Source: Gimesia aquarii (GTDB lineage Bacteria; Planctomycetota; Planctomycetia; Planctomycetales; Planctomycetaceae). From it: a DNA stretch of 64,000 bases. The position numbers and the translations under genes are program-made. The notes below the pieces were generated by a model, which did not search any database, had not been told where the DNA came from, and was given only the letters and a program-made list of their open reading frames with translations. The stretch spans positions 5,348,334 through 5,412,333 of the forward strand of contig NZ_CP037422.1 of the NCBI RefSeq assembly GCF_007748175.1, given 5' to 3'. Shown in pieces: positions 35,566 through 45,800 of the stretch (the first letter of the stretch is position 1; every line of letters begins with the position of its first letter).

Positions 35566-38500
35566 ATGATCCATCCTGAAGAAAACAAAATCATGTCCGA
35601 CCCTGAAAAAACAGAAAATCCTGAGCCGGAACCAACACGTGAGAACGTGAATCCTCAATCTGTAGAGGGTCTGTTTCTGCAGGCATTGGAAAAGAAAACT
35701 CCGGCGGAACGCACACAATTTCTGGAGGAAATGTGCGGCGATAATATGGAACAACGCCGTCGTGTTGAGGCACTGTTATTGGCATATGACGATGCGGGTA
35801 GCTTTCTGGAAAAATCACCCATTGGATCGAGTGAACCACAGCCAGTTTCTCTCGAGTTTCTAACACCTTCAGACAATCCAGAATTATTGGGAACGTTGGG
35901 AGAGTACGATATCTATGAAGTGATCGGGCAGGGGGGGATGGGGATTGTCTTCCGTGCGCTCGATCCCAAATTAAATCGCATTGTTGCCATTAAGGTGATG
36001 TCGCCACTTTTGGCGATTAACCCCAATGCGCGAAAACGATTTTTACGGGAAGCCCAGGCGGCGGCTGCCGTCAGTCATCCGCATATTGTCACGATTCATG
36101 CCGTTGACGAAGACAAGTTGCCTTATCTCGTGATGGAGTATGTCGTTGGCCAGTCGTTGCAGGAAAAACTTGATAAAGTCGGTTCTCTGAAAGTGACAGA
36201 AATTCTGCGGATTGGAAATCAGATCGCCGAGGGACTTGCCGCCGCTCATAAACAGGGATTGATTCACCGCGATATCAAGCCGGCGAATATATTGCTGGAA
36301 AATGGTGTCGAGCGGGTTAAGATCACCGACTTCGGTTTGGCGCGAGCCGTCGATGATGTGACGATCACGAAGACCGGCGAAGTCTCAGGCACTCCCCAGT
36401 ATATGTCTCCCGAGCAGACAACCGGAGAACGCGTTGACCAACGCAGTGATCTGTTCAGCCTGGGCGCGGTGATGTATGCGATGTGCACGGGGCGTTCGCC
36501 GTTTCGCGCCAGCAATCTGGCTGCTGTGGTGCGACGGGTTTGTGATGATACGCCACGTCCCATTCAGGAAGTCAACGAAGAGATTCCACCCTGGTTGATT
36601 GAGATCATTGATTGTCTGCTGGAAAAACGACCGGAAGATCGATTTCAAACAGCGCAAGAAGTCGCTGAATTATTGGGAACGCATTTAGCGATTGTACAGC
36701 AGCCTGGAAAAGTACCGGCGATCGATGAGAGACCGCGGGAAGCTCACAGGCAAGGCACTGAAGCACGACACACTGAAACTGAGTCGATCAAAGAAAGTGA
36801 CCCGCGTGCTTTCTATCCTGTTGCCCACGCGGTGATGTTCCTGGGGGGGATGGTTGCATTTTCGGAAGCACATGCACCACTTTCGTTTCCAATCAGTGCG
36901 GGGTGTGGAGTCTTTCTGGGGCTGTTGATTGCATTAGTCGTCTACGAGGCAGAACGCCGTCACGCGCAACCATTTGCTGCATTACGCATGTCTGATGCAC
37001 TCTCAATGCCGATTGCCTTTGCAGGTGGTACGCTCTTGATGCAAATGCTGTTTTATCTCGAATTTCTTCCCAGCATTCCCAGACCACTTCTTTATCTCCT
37101 GTTTCTGTTGGGGATCCCTTTGTATTTTGTCTGGATTCTCAGTAAACAGCAAGGGCATGCGGATCGAGACTTTCATTCGAATTCGAACCAGCGACAAGGC
37201 CAATGGGTAGATCGTCTGGCAGTCTGGGCAGGTGGGTTGATGTTACTGACCCCGATCTTCATCGGGTTGTTTGGAATCGCTACAGGACGACATTTTGCCG
37301 GAAACGTTCCAGAAATGATATTGGTGTCGCTGTTGTTCTTTGGTCCTGTGGGATTGTTAGTCCTGGTTTGTGGTGCACAAAATATCGTTCGGCCAAATTC
37401 AACTACTGCGAAAATTTTGGATGGATTATTTTTGTTGGCGTGTTTCTGTTTGGGTCCGTTGGGGATCCTGCTTTACATTGCACGCTACATCAAGCGACGC
37501 GACGCGCGGGAACAAGAAAATTCCGAACCTAAGCCGGTTAGCCCCCATCAAGATCCGATTACTGCAGAGCATAAACGCTCCAACAAACGAATTATTGTAG
37601 GAGTGATCTTAGGTGTCATCACAATTCCTTTACTGTTTTTGTTTGCTCTTGCATTCAGACATATGAATCCCACTGAGAAATCCTGGGTCGTGAACTGGGG
37701 GCTGATGACAGTTGTTGTCTGCGGGATGTTTGGAGCAATGTACTACATTAAACGGAAAGGCGTTTTGGATGCTTTGAGTAATCCGTGGAAATTGATTGGC
37801 TGGCTGGTTCTGTCTGCCATGTTATTGATTCCCAGCCTGTTTGCAGTTTCATTGCTCGTGCCAATGTTAGCGAGAACGCCCGGCAGTAATGAAGTCGTGA
37901 TTAACTACGATCCTGATTATCCCATTACCAAAATTATGACCGAAACAGGCAAGGCATATGATGTGTATTCCAAACCGTTTACTCTGAAGTTGACGCCGGG
38001 AAGTCATGTCTTACAAATTTCATATAACGCTAATAACTTGATACACCGATTTACAAAAAAGATAAAGAAAGAAGCCGGTAAACAACTGAAGATCGACCTG
38101 AGCACAGAGATTAAACGATTGTATGATGCCAATGTAAATCAGCGAGCTTCGGTGGATATGGATGAGGCAGGGGAGGCTGATATGGATGGATCCATGTTTT
38201 CCGATGACTCAAAAGCTGTGTCAGCAGAACGGAAAAAAAATCTGGGAGCGATTTTACTTAGTGGGCAGGAGCCTAGCTTACGCGCAGGGATATTTCCCGT
38301 TAATCCATTCCAGGCCAAACCTGAAGACGGTGTGTTTGGTTTTGCTGACCGGTTTTTTACTTTTGAGTCATTAACGCATGAGGTCCCTGCCGGGAAGTAC
38401 TTCATACGGGTTTCCAGTAATTATGCTGGTTGGGAAATTGATGACGGAACGCCAAAGTATGATCTGACTGAGATCGAGGTGAAGCCGGGGACCATTGTTC

Positions 38501-39504
38501 CAGTAACAATTCAACGTGATTTCACGAAATTGGTGGAGAGTCACCCGGACTGGTCAAAGGGAGGACTGTTTAAGTTTCATTGGCCTGTTCCCGGGATGGG
38601 AGCATATTTTATGGTTTATACGCTGACACTACCGCAAGCGGAGGTCGTGCAGGAGTTGTTAGCTGCGTTTGTTGCAGGAAAGCCTAGTGTACATGAATTA
38701 GAATTAATGGAGACTGCGAACAAACATATCATAACGAAAAGTTATGCGTCGATGAAGAACCTGTTTAATAACGGGAAACATCCTGCCTGGAAAAAATTAA
38801 TTGTGTCTGGTGAGGGAGAGAATACCTGGCAGTTAATCACACCAGAGTCAGAGTTGAAGAATACACGAGACAATAAACCGAATAACGGAACAATTTTGCT
38901 CAAGATTCAAGATACAGGTTTGCGTGTCAGTCTCTTATCAACTACTGATTCGAGTTTGACTCGGAAAACCGATTATGGAATTTATTTCCCTGATTTAGAT
39001 ATGGCATTCAAAGTTCCTGCGGGAATGTACCTCATTGAAGTCACAAGTGATGATGCTGGCTGGGTAGCTGATGATAGTGCCTCAAAATACCTTCATTCAA
39101 ACATCAAGGTGAAGCCAGGAGTGCTTGATATTGTTGCGATCTCGCGGGATTATCAGAAGCTGGCGGAGAATCATCCTGACTGGACGCAGAGTGATGTGTT
39201 TGAGTTTGGCTGGCCGCTTCAGGTCAAGTCTGATTGGCCCATACCTTCTGTATCAGGTCCTCCAAAAAACTATCGACTTTCAAGACCGCAGGCAAAGGTG
39301 GTTCAACAATTATTCAGCGCTTTTGCCGAAGGCAAACCAGACGTTAATGAAAAAATAATATTGGAAACAGTAAACGAAGATTTAAAAAAGGAAACATACA
39401 AATCACTGAAAGAGTTATTCGACAAGGGAGAACATCCCGCCTGGGGAATCTTGATTGTGCCTGGTAAGGAAAAGAATACTTATCGGTTAAGAGAACCGAA
39501 ATAA
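35566..39504 (+). CDS. Multi-pass membrane Ser/Thr protein kinase with duplicated C-terminal module
   Basis: The 1312-residue protein could also start at ATG 35593; both lack a perfect ribosome site. Residues 1-110 are acidic and include a short helical domain (FLQALEKKTPAERTQFLEEM) common before planctomycete kinases. Residues about 114-375 are the Hanks-type kinase: glycine loop IGQGGMGIVFRA, AIKVM lysine, catalytic HRDIKPANIL near 233, DFG near 255 and SGTPQYMSPEQ. From 415 to about 775 there are about nine to ten membrane helices. The last third, about 780-1312, is extracytoplasmic or cytoplasmic beta-rich. It contains two related copies, starting near residues 895 and 1107 (GAILLSGQEPSLRAG vs GTILLKIQDTGLRVS; both later have HPDW and a PA.WKKLIV/PAWGILIV block). 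It is the probable signalling partner of the sigma factor just upstream. Confidence 0.92.
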   Translation: MIHPEENKIMSDPEKTENPEPEPTRENVNPQSVEGLFLQALEKKTPAERTQFLEEMCGDNMEQRRRVEALLLAYDDAGSFLEKSPIGSSEPQPVSLEFLTPSDNPELLGTLGEYDIYEVIGQGGMGIVFRALDPKLNRIVAIKVMSPLLAINPNARKRFLREAQAAAAVSHPHIVTIHAVDEDKLPYLVMEYVVGQSLQEKLDKVGSLKVTEILRIGNQIAEGLAAAHKQGLIHRDIKPANILLENGVERVKITDFGLARAVDDVTITKTGEVSGTPQYMSPEQTTGERVDQRSDLFSLGAVMYAMCTGRSPFRASNLAAVVRRVCDDTPRPIQEVNEEIPPWLIEIIDCLLEKRPEDRFQTAQEVAELLGTHLAIVQQPGKVPAIDERPREAHRQGTEARHTETESIKESDPRAFYPVAHAVMFLGGMVAFSEAHAPLSFPISAGCGVFLGLLIALVVYEAERRHAQPFAALRMSDALSMPIAFAGGTLLMQMLFYLEFLPSIPRPLLYLLFLLGIPLYFVWILSKQQGHADRDFHSNSNQRQGQWVDRLAVWAGGLMLLTPIFIGLFGIATGRHFAGNVPEMILVSLLFFGPVGLLVLVCGAQNIVRPNSTTAKILDGLFLLACFCLGPLGILLYIARYIKRRDAREQENSEPKPVSPHQDPITAEHKRSNKRIIVGVILGVITIPLLFLFALAFRHMNPTEKSWVVNWGLMTVVVCGMFGAMYYIKRKGVLDALSNPWKLIGWLVLSAMLLIPSLFAVSLLVPMLARTPGSNEVVINYDPDYPITKIMTETGKAYDVYSKPFTLKLTPGSHVLQISYNANNLIHRFTKKIKKEAGKQLKIDLSTEIKRLYDANVNQRASVDMDEAGEADMDGSMFSDDSKAVSAERKKNLGAILLSGQEPSLRAGIFPVNPFQAKPEDGVFGFADRFFTFESLTHEVPAGKYFIRVSSNYAGWEIDDGTPKYDLTEIEVKPGTIVPVTIQRDFTKLVESHPDWSKGGLFKFHWPVPGMGAYFMVYTLTLPQAEVVQELLAAFVAGKPSVHELELMETANKHIITKSYASMKNLFNNGKHPAWKKLIVSGEGENTWQLITPESELKNTRDNKPNNGTILLKIQDTGLRVSLLSTTDSSLTRKTDYGIYFPDLDMAFKVPAGMYLIEVTSDDAGWVADDSASKYLHSNIKVKPGVLDIVAISRDYQKLAENHPDWTQSDVFEFGWPLQVKSDWPIPSVSGPPKNYRLSRPQAKVVQQLFSAFAEGKPDVNEKIILETVNEDLKKETYKSLKELFDKGEHPAWGILIVPGKEKNTYRLREPK

Positions 39505-39624
39505 AAACGCTGATATATAAATAGATTCAATCGCTCTACAGAAAGTTTTTTTAGTCTCACATTAAGTGTCATGTCGGTCGAAAATAATGCCTGATAGGAA
39601 CACTAGAAGTAGGGAATGTTGATC

Positions 39625-40035
39625 ATGCGAGACCTGCTTACAACGATATCTTCGATGATTGTGATTCTGTTTTGTTTGTCACTTTTGTTTGTAAGTGAAG
39701 AGATTGAAACAGATCAACAATATAAGGAAGAGGTTTCGAATCAGAACGCGAGTTATCAAAATTCACAGCCTCCTGATAACAAATCAATCGTGTTTAATAG
39801 AGTTCAGTCTGTGAAACTGGAACACGGGATTTTAAAGTTTTCAACGTTCGAGAATGAAAAATTCAAGGAGCATTTTTTCAAGATTCGTGATAAGAACGTC
39901 ATATTTACGAGAGAAGCAGACGGTGGTATACCTTTGCATTCCATCAAATTTGTAGACAGTGGTTGTAATACTTTGTTGGTAACGATACCACCTTCGTTTG
40001 AGGTCGACGTCATGAAAGATTTGATCTCAAACTAA
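39625..40035 (+). CDS. Hypothetical small single-pass protein
   Basis: ATG 39625 is preferred to ATG 39616 because AGGGA lies 10 bases upstream of it. The 136-residue protein has an N-terminal membrane helix or uncleaved signal (TTISSMIVILFCLSLLFV). A glutamine/asparagine/serine-rich linker follows, and then a beta-rich domain of about 70 residues (VQSVKLEHGILKFSTFENEK, then GNTLLVTIPPSFEVDVM). I do not recognise it. It lies 120 bases after the kinase on the same strand and may be expressed with it. It ends just before a hairpin. Confidence 0.6.
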   Translation: MRDLLTTISSMIVILFCLSLLFVSEEIETDQQYKEEVSNQNASYQNSQPPDNKSIVFNRVQSVKLEHGILKFSTFENEKFKEHFFKIRDKNVIFTREADGGIPLHSIKFVDSGCNTLLVTIPPSFEVDVMKDLISN

Positions 40036-40038
40036 AAC

Positions 40039-40068
40039 GAACCCGCCAGGAATTACCGAGGCGGGTTC
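40039..40068 (+). terminator. Candidate transcription terminator hairpin
   Basis: A perfect 9-bp stem (GAACCCGCC at 40039-40047, GGCGGGTTC at 40060-40068) with a 12-base loop begins 3 bases after the stop of the small protein. Downstream there is no strong T-run, so termination may need Rho; on the opposite strand a short GTTTTAG follows. It may serve both the rightward gene and the leftward giant gene at 40330. Confidence 0.5.
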
Positions 40069-40329
40069 ACACATCATTTGTCAATAAAATGATCTTCTGC
40101 GATCTGAACCGATCAGAGGCGTACCTCTTACTTCACAGGCTCACGGTCTCGAAGAGAGGGAAGATCATTTACAAAATTTTGATGCGGCATTACATACCCC
40201 CTTTCCACTTATCTAAAGGATTATGAGACATTCCTTAGTCTCTGTGACACAGCTCATTTAAAATGGTTCGGAGAAAAATACTCGAATTGAAAATCGTTGT
40301 GATATGTTTATGGTGCTGTATAAAAGCGA

Positions 40330-42669
40330 TTAGAATGCGATGAGGTTCGAACTCTCTTTGAGGGATGTGAAGAACTCGTCTGTTTCAGAATCTGAAAGCG
40401 AGTCTTGTTCTTGGTATTCCTTTTCACTGAGTGTGAGCTCACGAATTTCAGAAGCTAACAACTCTTTCATAGTTCCTTCGTCTTTCTGACCGAGTTCGTA
40501 ATCAATGAAAGACCAGAGATCCGACTGGTTGGTTTCTTGATTGTCCTCAAATAACTCGATGAGTGATAATTGGCCTGGATGATTAAACTCATTATTAATT
40601 ATTGGAGTTATATCACTATTCCAAATAGTTCGAGTTGGAATCACATCAATATTAATCGGACCAGGTAAAGTGTCTGCTTCGGAATCGACGGCTTGAATAT
40701 CAAGGTTTTCAATTTCTTTATTTATGCCGGTGACGAATTTAAAATCAACCAGAGGAATTAGGGTTTGAAATTCGAACGCACCAATATCGACAGTTTCACC
40801 AAAGATCCGTTCATAACCAGTCCCACGTTGATCATTGGTTAGTTCTGCAGAAAGAGCAGCCTCATTATTACCGGCATTGATGGCAGCACTACCGGTGACT
40901 AATGCATGGGTTTTGGTTGGTCCCCCGTTGTCTCTAAGAACGGGGTCGAGTAACCCTTCTACGCTATCCTGAATGATACTGGTGTTGCTTGTGAAATTAC
41001 CGATAATCTGGAAGAACGATGCAGCCGTATTTCCTGCCACAATACTATTGGTGATGGTGGATATGGTGAATTCATTCCAGTCAGGAGGAGAAGCGATCCC
41101 ACCACCAGATTGTGCTGCTATATTTCCAGTGATAGTACTGTTTGTGATAATCAATGAACTTGGTCTGTCCAAAATAGATGTCAAATGGGTTGCTGATGTG
41201 TCAATTGCAGAAGCAGCAGTTCTGAATGAATAATTTGTGTTACCACGCAAGTTGCTGGGTTTTAAAGAATGAAACGTCGGTTCTATGTTCGTGTCTCTGT
41301 TCGTGTCTATTGCCCCGTTGATGAGTGATATCACATAGGAGTGTAATAAATACCCACCACTGTATTGGAAAATACCACCGCCTTTAATACCAGAGCGATT
41401 TCCTGAGACTGTGCTATTAATAAGTGAAAGATGACCTTGACTGCTGACTCCTCCTCCATAATATGTTGCTGTGTTATTTGTAAGGGTACTATTCATGATT
41501 GTAATGTTGCCAGAGGATGTCCTGATTCCTCCTCCTTCAGCAGCAGTATTTTCTAAAATTGTACTCTCCTCAATTATGAGATCACCGAGATTAAAGATTC
41601 CTCCCCCTACATCAGTTGCTGAGTTATTCTGGATTGAATTACCTCTTATTTCCATGAGGCCATCACTATTGAATATTCCTCCTCCGTTTTCCGCAGTGTT
41701 TCCTGAAAAAGTACTCTCGATGATTGAGAATCCCGTCTTTGGTGGTGTTTCAATCACATTTAGTCGAGTTACAATTGTGGCTGATGAAGAAACTACTGGC
41801 GTACCACACCAGTCGTGAAACTGTAAAGAATAAGCCTTGAAAATTCCACCACCAGAGTGAGCGGAGTTTTCGATGAAGTGACTGTTTGAAATACTAGTAA
41901 AGTTGTAAGTGGGTTCACTGGAATAGCGATAGACAGTTTTTGAGGGGTCGGCAAGATCCTGAATTGGTGTTACAACTGTATGATACAAGCCTGTGTGACC
42001 GAGCGTACCATACACACCTCCTCCATTCCCCGCAGCGACATTTCTGAAAAACGTCGTGCTAGAGATGGTCATATTCTGTACGTAATGGCCATGGCTCGAA
42101 TGATAGATCCCTCCACCGTTTTGAGTGGCTTCATTTTCTGCGATCATACTATTTGAAATGGAAAGGATTTCATTGTTGAAAATTGCGCCACCATTGTCTG
42201 CGTATCCATGAGTCAGTGTGAGTCCACTGATCTCAACAGAAATGGTCGAATACATGCTGCCATCATCGATATTAAAGATCCGACTATTATAATTCCCATC
42301 AATGGTGAGTTGATCTGCATCGAGTCCGATAATTGTCAGGTCATCAGAAATCAACAGTTCATCCGTGAGAACAATTGTCTGGCCGACGAGGCTTGGGAAA
42401 TCGAATTTAATAATGTCTGCGCCCGCGTTGGCATTGGCTTGTTCGATCGCTTCTCTGAGACTACCTTCTCCTGAATCGTTGGTATTCACAACTGTAAATG
42501 TTGTGAGCAAAGTACGGTCTTCTAATGATTCTGCGATATAATTAGAAAGCGAAGCATGTGAGACGCGGAAACTATGATGTCGAGAACATTTTCTCCTTGC
42601 TTGAATGCGTCTGGTAGAATTGGCCCTTAGCTTATTTGTTAAAGAAGTAAGCCAGTTGAATTGAAGCAT
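40330..42669 (-). CDS. Large surface protein: CSLREA-type parallel beta-helix with inactivated metzincin tail
   Basis: A 779-residue protein. The N-terminus is basic, without a classical signal peptide, and ends in LEDRTLLT (49-56), a motif found at the head of many planctomycete surface proteins. Next comes the adhesin-type start TFTVVNTNDSGEGSLREAI. Residues about 80-600 follow as right-handed parallel beta-helix repeats (SNSMIAENEATQNGGGIYHS, IMNSTLTNNTATYYGGGVSS, then ITGNIAAQSGGGIASP), with a choice-of-anchor-Q-like block (SIIQDSVEGLLDPVLRDNGG). The last 150 residues are homologous to the metzincin tail of its two neighbours. The zinc site HELGHLLGYEH is replaced by YELGQ plus a deletion of about 6 residues. 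Such proteins are exported and act as adhesins or matrix components. No dockerin part is present. Confidence 0.88.
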   Translation of the reverse strand: MLQFNWLTSLTNKLRANSTRRIQARRKCSRHHSFRVSHASLSNYIAESLEDRTLLTTFTVVNTNDSGEGSLREAIEQANANAGADIIKFDFPSLVGQTIVLTDELLISDDLTIIGLDADQLTIDGNYNSRIFNIDDGSMYSTISVEISGLTLTHGYADNGGAIFNNEILSISNSMIAENEATQNGGGIYHSSHGHYVQNMTISSTTFFRNVAAGNGGGVYGTLGHTGLYHTVVTPIQDLADPSKTVYRYSSEPTYNFTSISNSHFIENSAHSGGGIFKAYSLQFHDWCGTPVVSSSATIVTRLNVIETPPKTGFSIIESTFSGNTAENGGGIFNSDGLMEIRGNSIQNNSATDVGGGIFNLGDLIIEESTILENTAAEGGGIRTSSGNITIMNSTLTNNTATYYGGGVSSQGHLSLINSTVSGNRSGIKGGGIFQYSGGYLLHSYVISLINGAIDTNRDTNIEPTFHSLKPSNLRGNTNYSFRTAASAIDTSATHLTSILDRPSSLIITNSTITGNIAAQSGGGIASPPDWNEFTISTITNSIVAGNTAASFFQIIGNFTSNTSIIQDSVEGLLDPVLRDNGGPTKTHALVTGSAAINAGNNEAALSAELTNDQRGTGYERIFGETVDIGAFEFQTLIPLVDFKFVTGINKEIENLDIQAVDSEADTLPGPINIDVIPTRTIWNSDITPIINNEFNHPGQLSLIELFEDNQETNQSDLWSFIDYELGQKDEGTMKELLASEIRELTLSEKEYQEQDSLSDSETDEFFTSLKESSNLIAF

Positions 42670-42724
42670 CGTAGGAATATCCAGTTGTATGTCAGGTAGG
42701 TGAATATTTGAATTAATCTACGGG

Positions 42725-42756
42725 TGTTAATATTGAATAGGAACGAACTATTAACA
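42725..42756. promoter_or_regulatory. Inverted repeat upstream of the 779-residue surface protein gene
   Basis: An 8-bp inverted repeat (TGTTAATA at 42725-42732, TATTAACA at 42749-42756) with a 16-base spacer lies 56-87 bases upstream of the start at 42669. It could be an operator or 5'-leader hairpin. AT-rich 8-mers can pair by chance, so the role is unproven; similar repeats lie upstream of both neighbouring giant genes. Confidence 0.3.
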
Positions 42757-42881
42757 ACACTGATTCAAAGAATATCATTGATAATAAGAGAATAAAAGAA
42801 GTGATTTCAGGGAGAGAATAATGTTACTTAGTAGAAACTCCTGTAGGTAATAGTTGGAACTCTTGTGACGTTATGATCACC

Positions 42882-45800
42882 CTAAAACGGGACTAACGTT
42901 GTTTCATCCTTTATAGTCAAAAAGAACGAATCAGCTTCATCAGGCGTGGAATGCTCATCGAGGTCGATATACAATTCCCGGGATGGTAGATTACGAATAC
43001 CGGGAGCCAGGGTCTCTTGCATCACTCCTTCGTCTTCATGTTCGTATCCCAACAGATGACCGAGTTCGTGCATGATGACGGACCAAAGATCCACTCGTCC
43101 AGCGGCATCACTGTCGGGCAGGGCGATGAGTGATAACTGGCTTGATTGAACGAACTCACCATGGTCAGTTGGAGTAGCATCAACAAACCAGCCGTATCCA
43201 GCGGCGTTGACGTCGATATAAATTGTACCGGAAACGGCACGGCCCAAAGTATCGCCTTCCAAGTCAATGACCTGAATGTCGATGTCTTCGAGTGTCTCGT
43301 TTTGGCTGGTGGTAAGCTGAGGACTCACATATTCAACAACACCGTCCAATACTGAGTCGGCAGCAGACTGTGAAAGAGAAACTGGTGAGGTCTGTGGTTC
43401 AGCCTGAGACGTATCGGCAATCAGTAGATTGTTCCAGACATCAGGAAAATTCTGAGGATACACGATCGTAGATTGATTGGATTTCCGCTTGCCATAGTTA
43501 CTGGCAAACAAGATCAAATCTTTAAAGTTGACTCGATCACTTTGATTCAAGTCAGCAAACCAGGAATAATCTGAATTCGATTCGCTGGGTATCGTATTAT
43601 AGACACTGGCGAATAACATTAGATCTCGGAAATTGATTGGGTCGTCATCGTTTAAATCATAGGGGTTTGCGTAGATTTTTGTATTGGGTAAGGAGCCATG
43701 AACCTCTTCGCTGGGAGGACCTCCTACAAAAATGATCTCTGGCTGGCTGATCAAAAAATCTGGACTTTGCGGATTCAGGCTCTGACCTTCTAGGTCCAGG
43801 TCGACTGCATCGTCAGAGGTGGATTCAAACCTGATGCGGGCAAAGAGCACATGTTGATCATCACCCACATCAGTCAGGCTGGTCGCCGCTGACAGGTTTT
43901 CAATCGTTCCAGTCACGTCATTGATTGTTCCTGTTTGATTCAATGTGAATGAAGAACCATATTCAATGCTCGTGGCTGTGGTAATCGCGGTGTTGTAACT
44001 CAAATTGAGTGCAGTTGATAGAATTCCTAAATCGGTTGTAGAAGGCGTACTAATCCAGATTTCTAACCAGTACCCACTCCATTCATCTATCCAGGCCAGG
44101 TTGTCAGGAAGCGAACTCGACTCTCCATTACCCTGTGTGGATGTTTTTGAATTGACGATTCGCAAATCGACCTGGGTGAAAGGTGATTGAACTTCATATG
44201 CACCGATATCGATTGTGTCACCAATAATACGATTAAAACCTGTTCCCCGTTGATCATTGGTTAAACCAGCATCAGTAGCAGAATCATTAGTACCAGCATT
44301 AATTGCAGCGCTACCAGGCAACAAAGCGTGTGTTTTTGTTACTCCGCCGTTATCTTTTAATATGGGATCGAGTAAACCCTCGATGCTGTCCTGGATAATA
44401 CTGTTTGTATTGATGAAACTGCCAAAGTTATTCGAGCTAGCATTATTTGTCAAATTTCCAGCAACGATGCTATTACTGATATTATCACCAGGAGAAGACA
44501 GGCTATGAATTCCTGCTGCAAACTTAGCTGTGTTTCCTGTTAAAGTGCTACTTATGATATTTAAAGGTGATCCATATTGCGAGAAGATCGCACCACCATT
44601 TTTTGTTGCGATGTTACCAGAAAGTGTACTATTTCTAATGCTGACAGATCCATAATTGTTGTATATGCCACCGCCAAATCCATAACTGAATATGTCATCG
44701 CTTTCATCGATTGCACTATTTTCGGAAAGTGTGCTATTGATGATTAAAAGAACTCCACCCTCTGTGCTTCCAGATCTACCGTTGCTAATTCCACCACCAG
44801 AAATTGTTGCAAAATTATGAGTGAGCGAACTGTTTTTGACCGTAAGCGTAGTTCGGAAGTTTGAAATTCCTCCACCAGTTCTGCCTGCTGAATTAGCTTC
44901 GAATATGCTGTTAATTACCAACGCCTGTCCGTATTCAAAATAAATCCCTCCTCCTTCTCCGGTGACTCTATTTTCTGAAAAAGTGCTATTCATCACAGAC
45001 GCTGTGCCACTGTCTCCAAAATTAGATGTTCTATAGTAGATTCCTCCACCGTGAGATGCTCTATTATTTGAAAAAGTGCTGTCAGAGATAGTCATGCTTA
45101 AGTCGGTTGTGGATTCATCTGGAGGAAGAGAAGGATAAAGAGAATTATAGACTCCTGCCCCTCTTGAAGCTGTGTTTTCTGAGAACTTAGTATTATTTAC
45201 AGTGAATTTGCTGTCAAAGGTATGTATGCCACCACCTGACGATGAAACTTTATTCTCGAGAAAAAAACTATCTGTGATAGTTAGTGGTCCTGTTCTATGC
45301 TGAATTCCCCCACCGAAATCAGCTTCGTTTTTTGTAAACTTCGAACCTTCAATGTTTAACACTCCAGCACGGTGACTAATTCCGGCACCGCCAATCGCTT
45401 TGTTTTGTGAAAACGTACTATTGAAAATTGACAAGGTACTTTTGAGATCAAAAATACCACCTCCATCAGAGTTTTTTGCTTCATTCTCAGAAAATAGACT
45501 ATTTGTAACTGTTAGTGTTGTACTGTTATTAAAAATCGCTCCGCCAAAAGATTGTGCAAAATTTCGAAGGAAAGTCGTGTTGTCGATGGTAAGTGTATTG
45601 AGACTATAAATACCACCGCCACTTAAGTTCATGGCTGTATTATCCGTGATCATATTATCGATAATAGAAAGACTTTCTTTGCTAAAAATCGCTCCACCAT
45701 TTTGATCATAACCATTCTTCAGCGCAAGGCCGCTGATTTCGACATGAATAGTTGTGTCCGTGTTTCCATCATCCACTTTGAAGATGCGGCTATTATTGTT

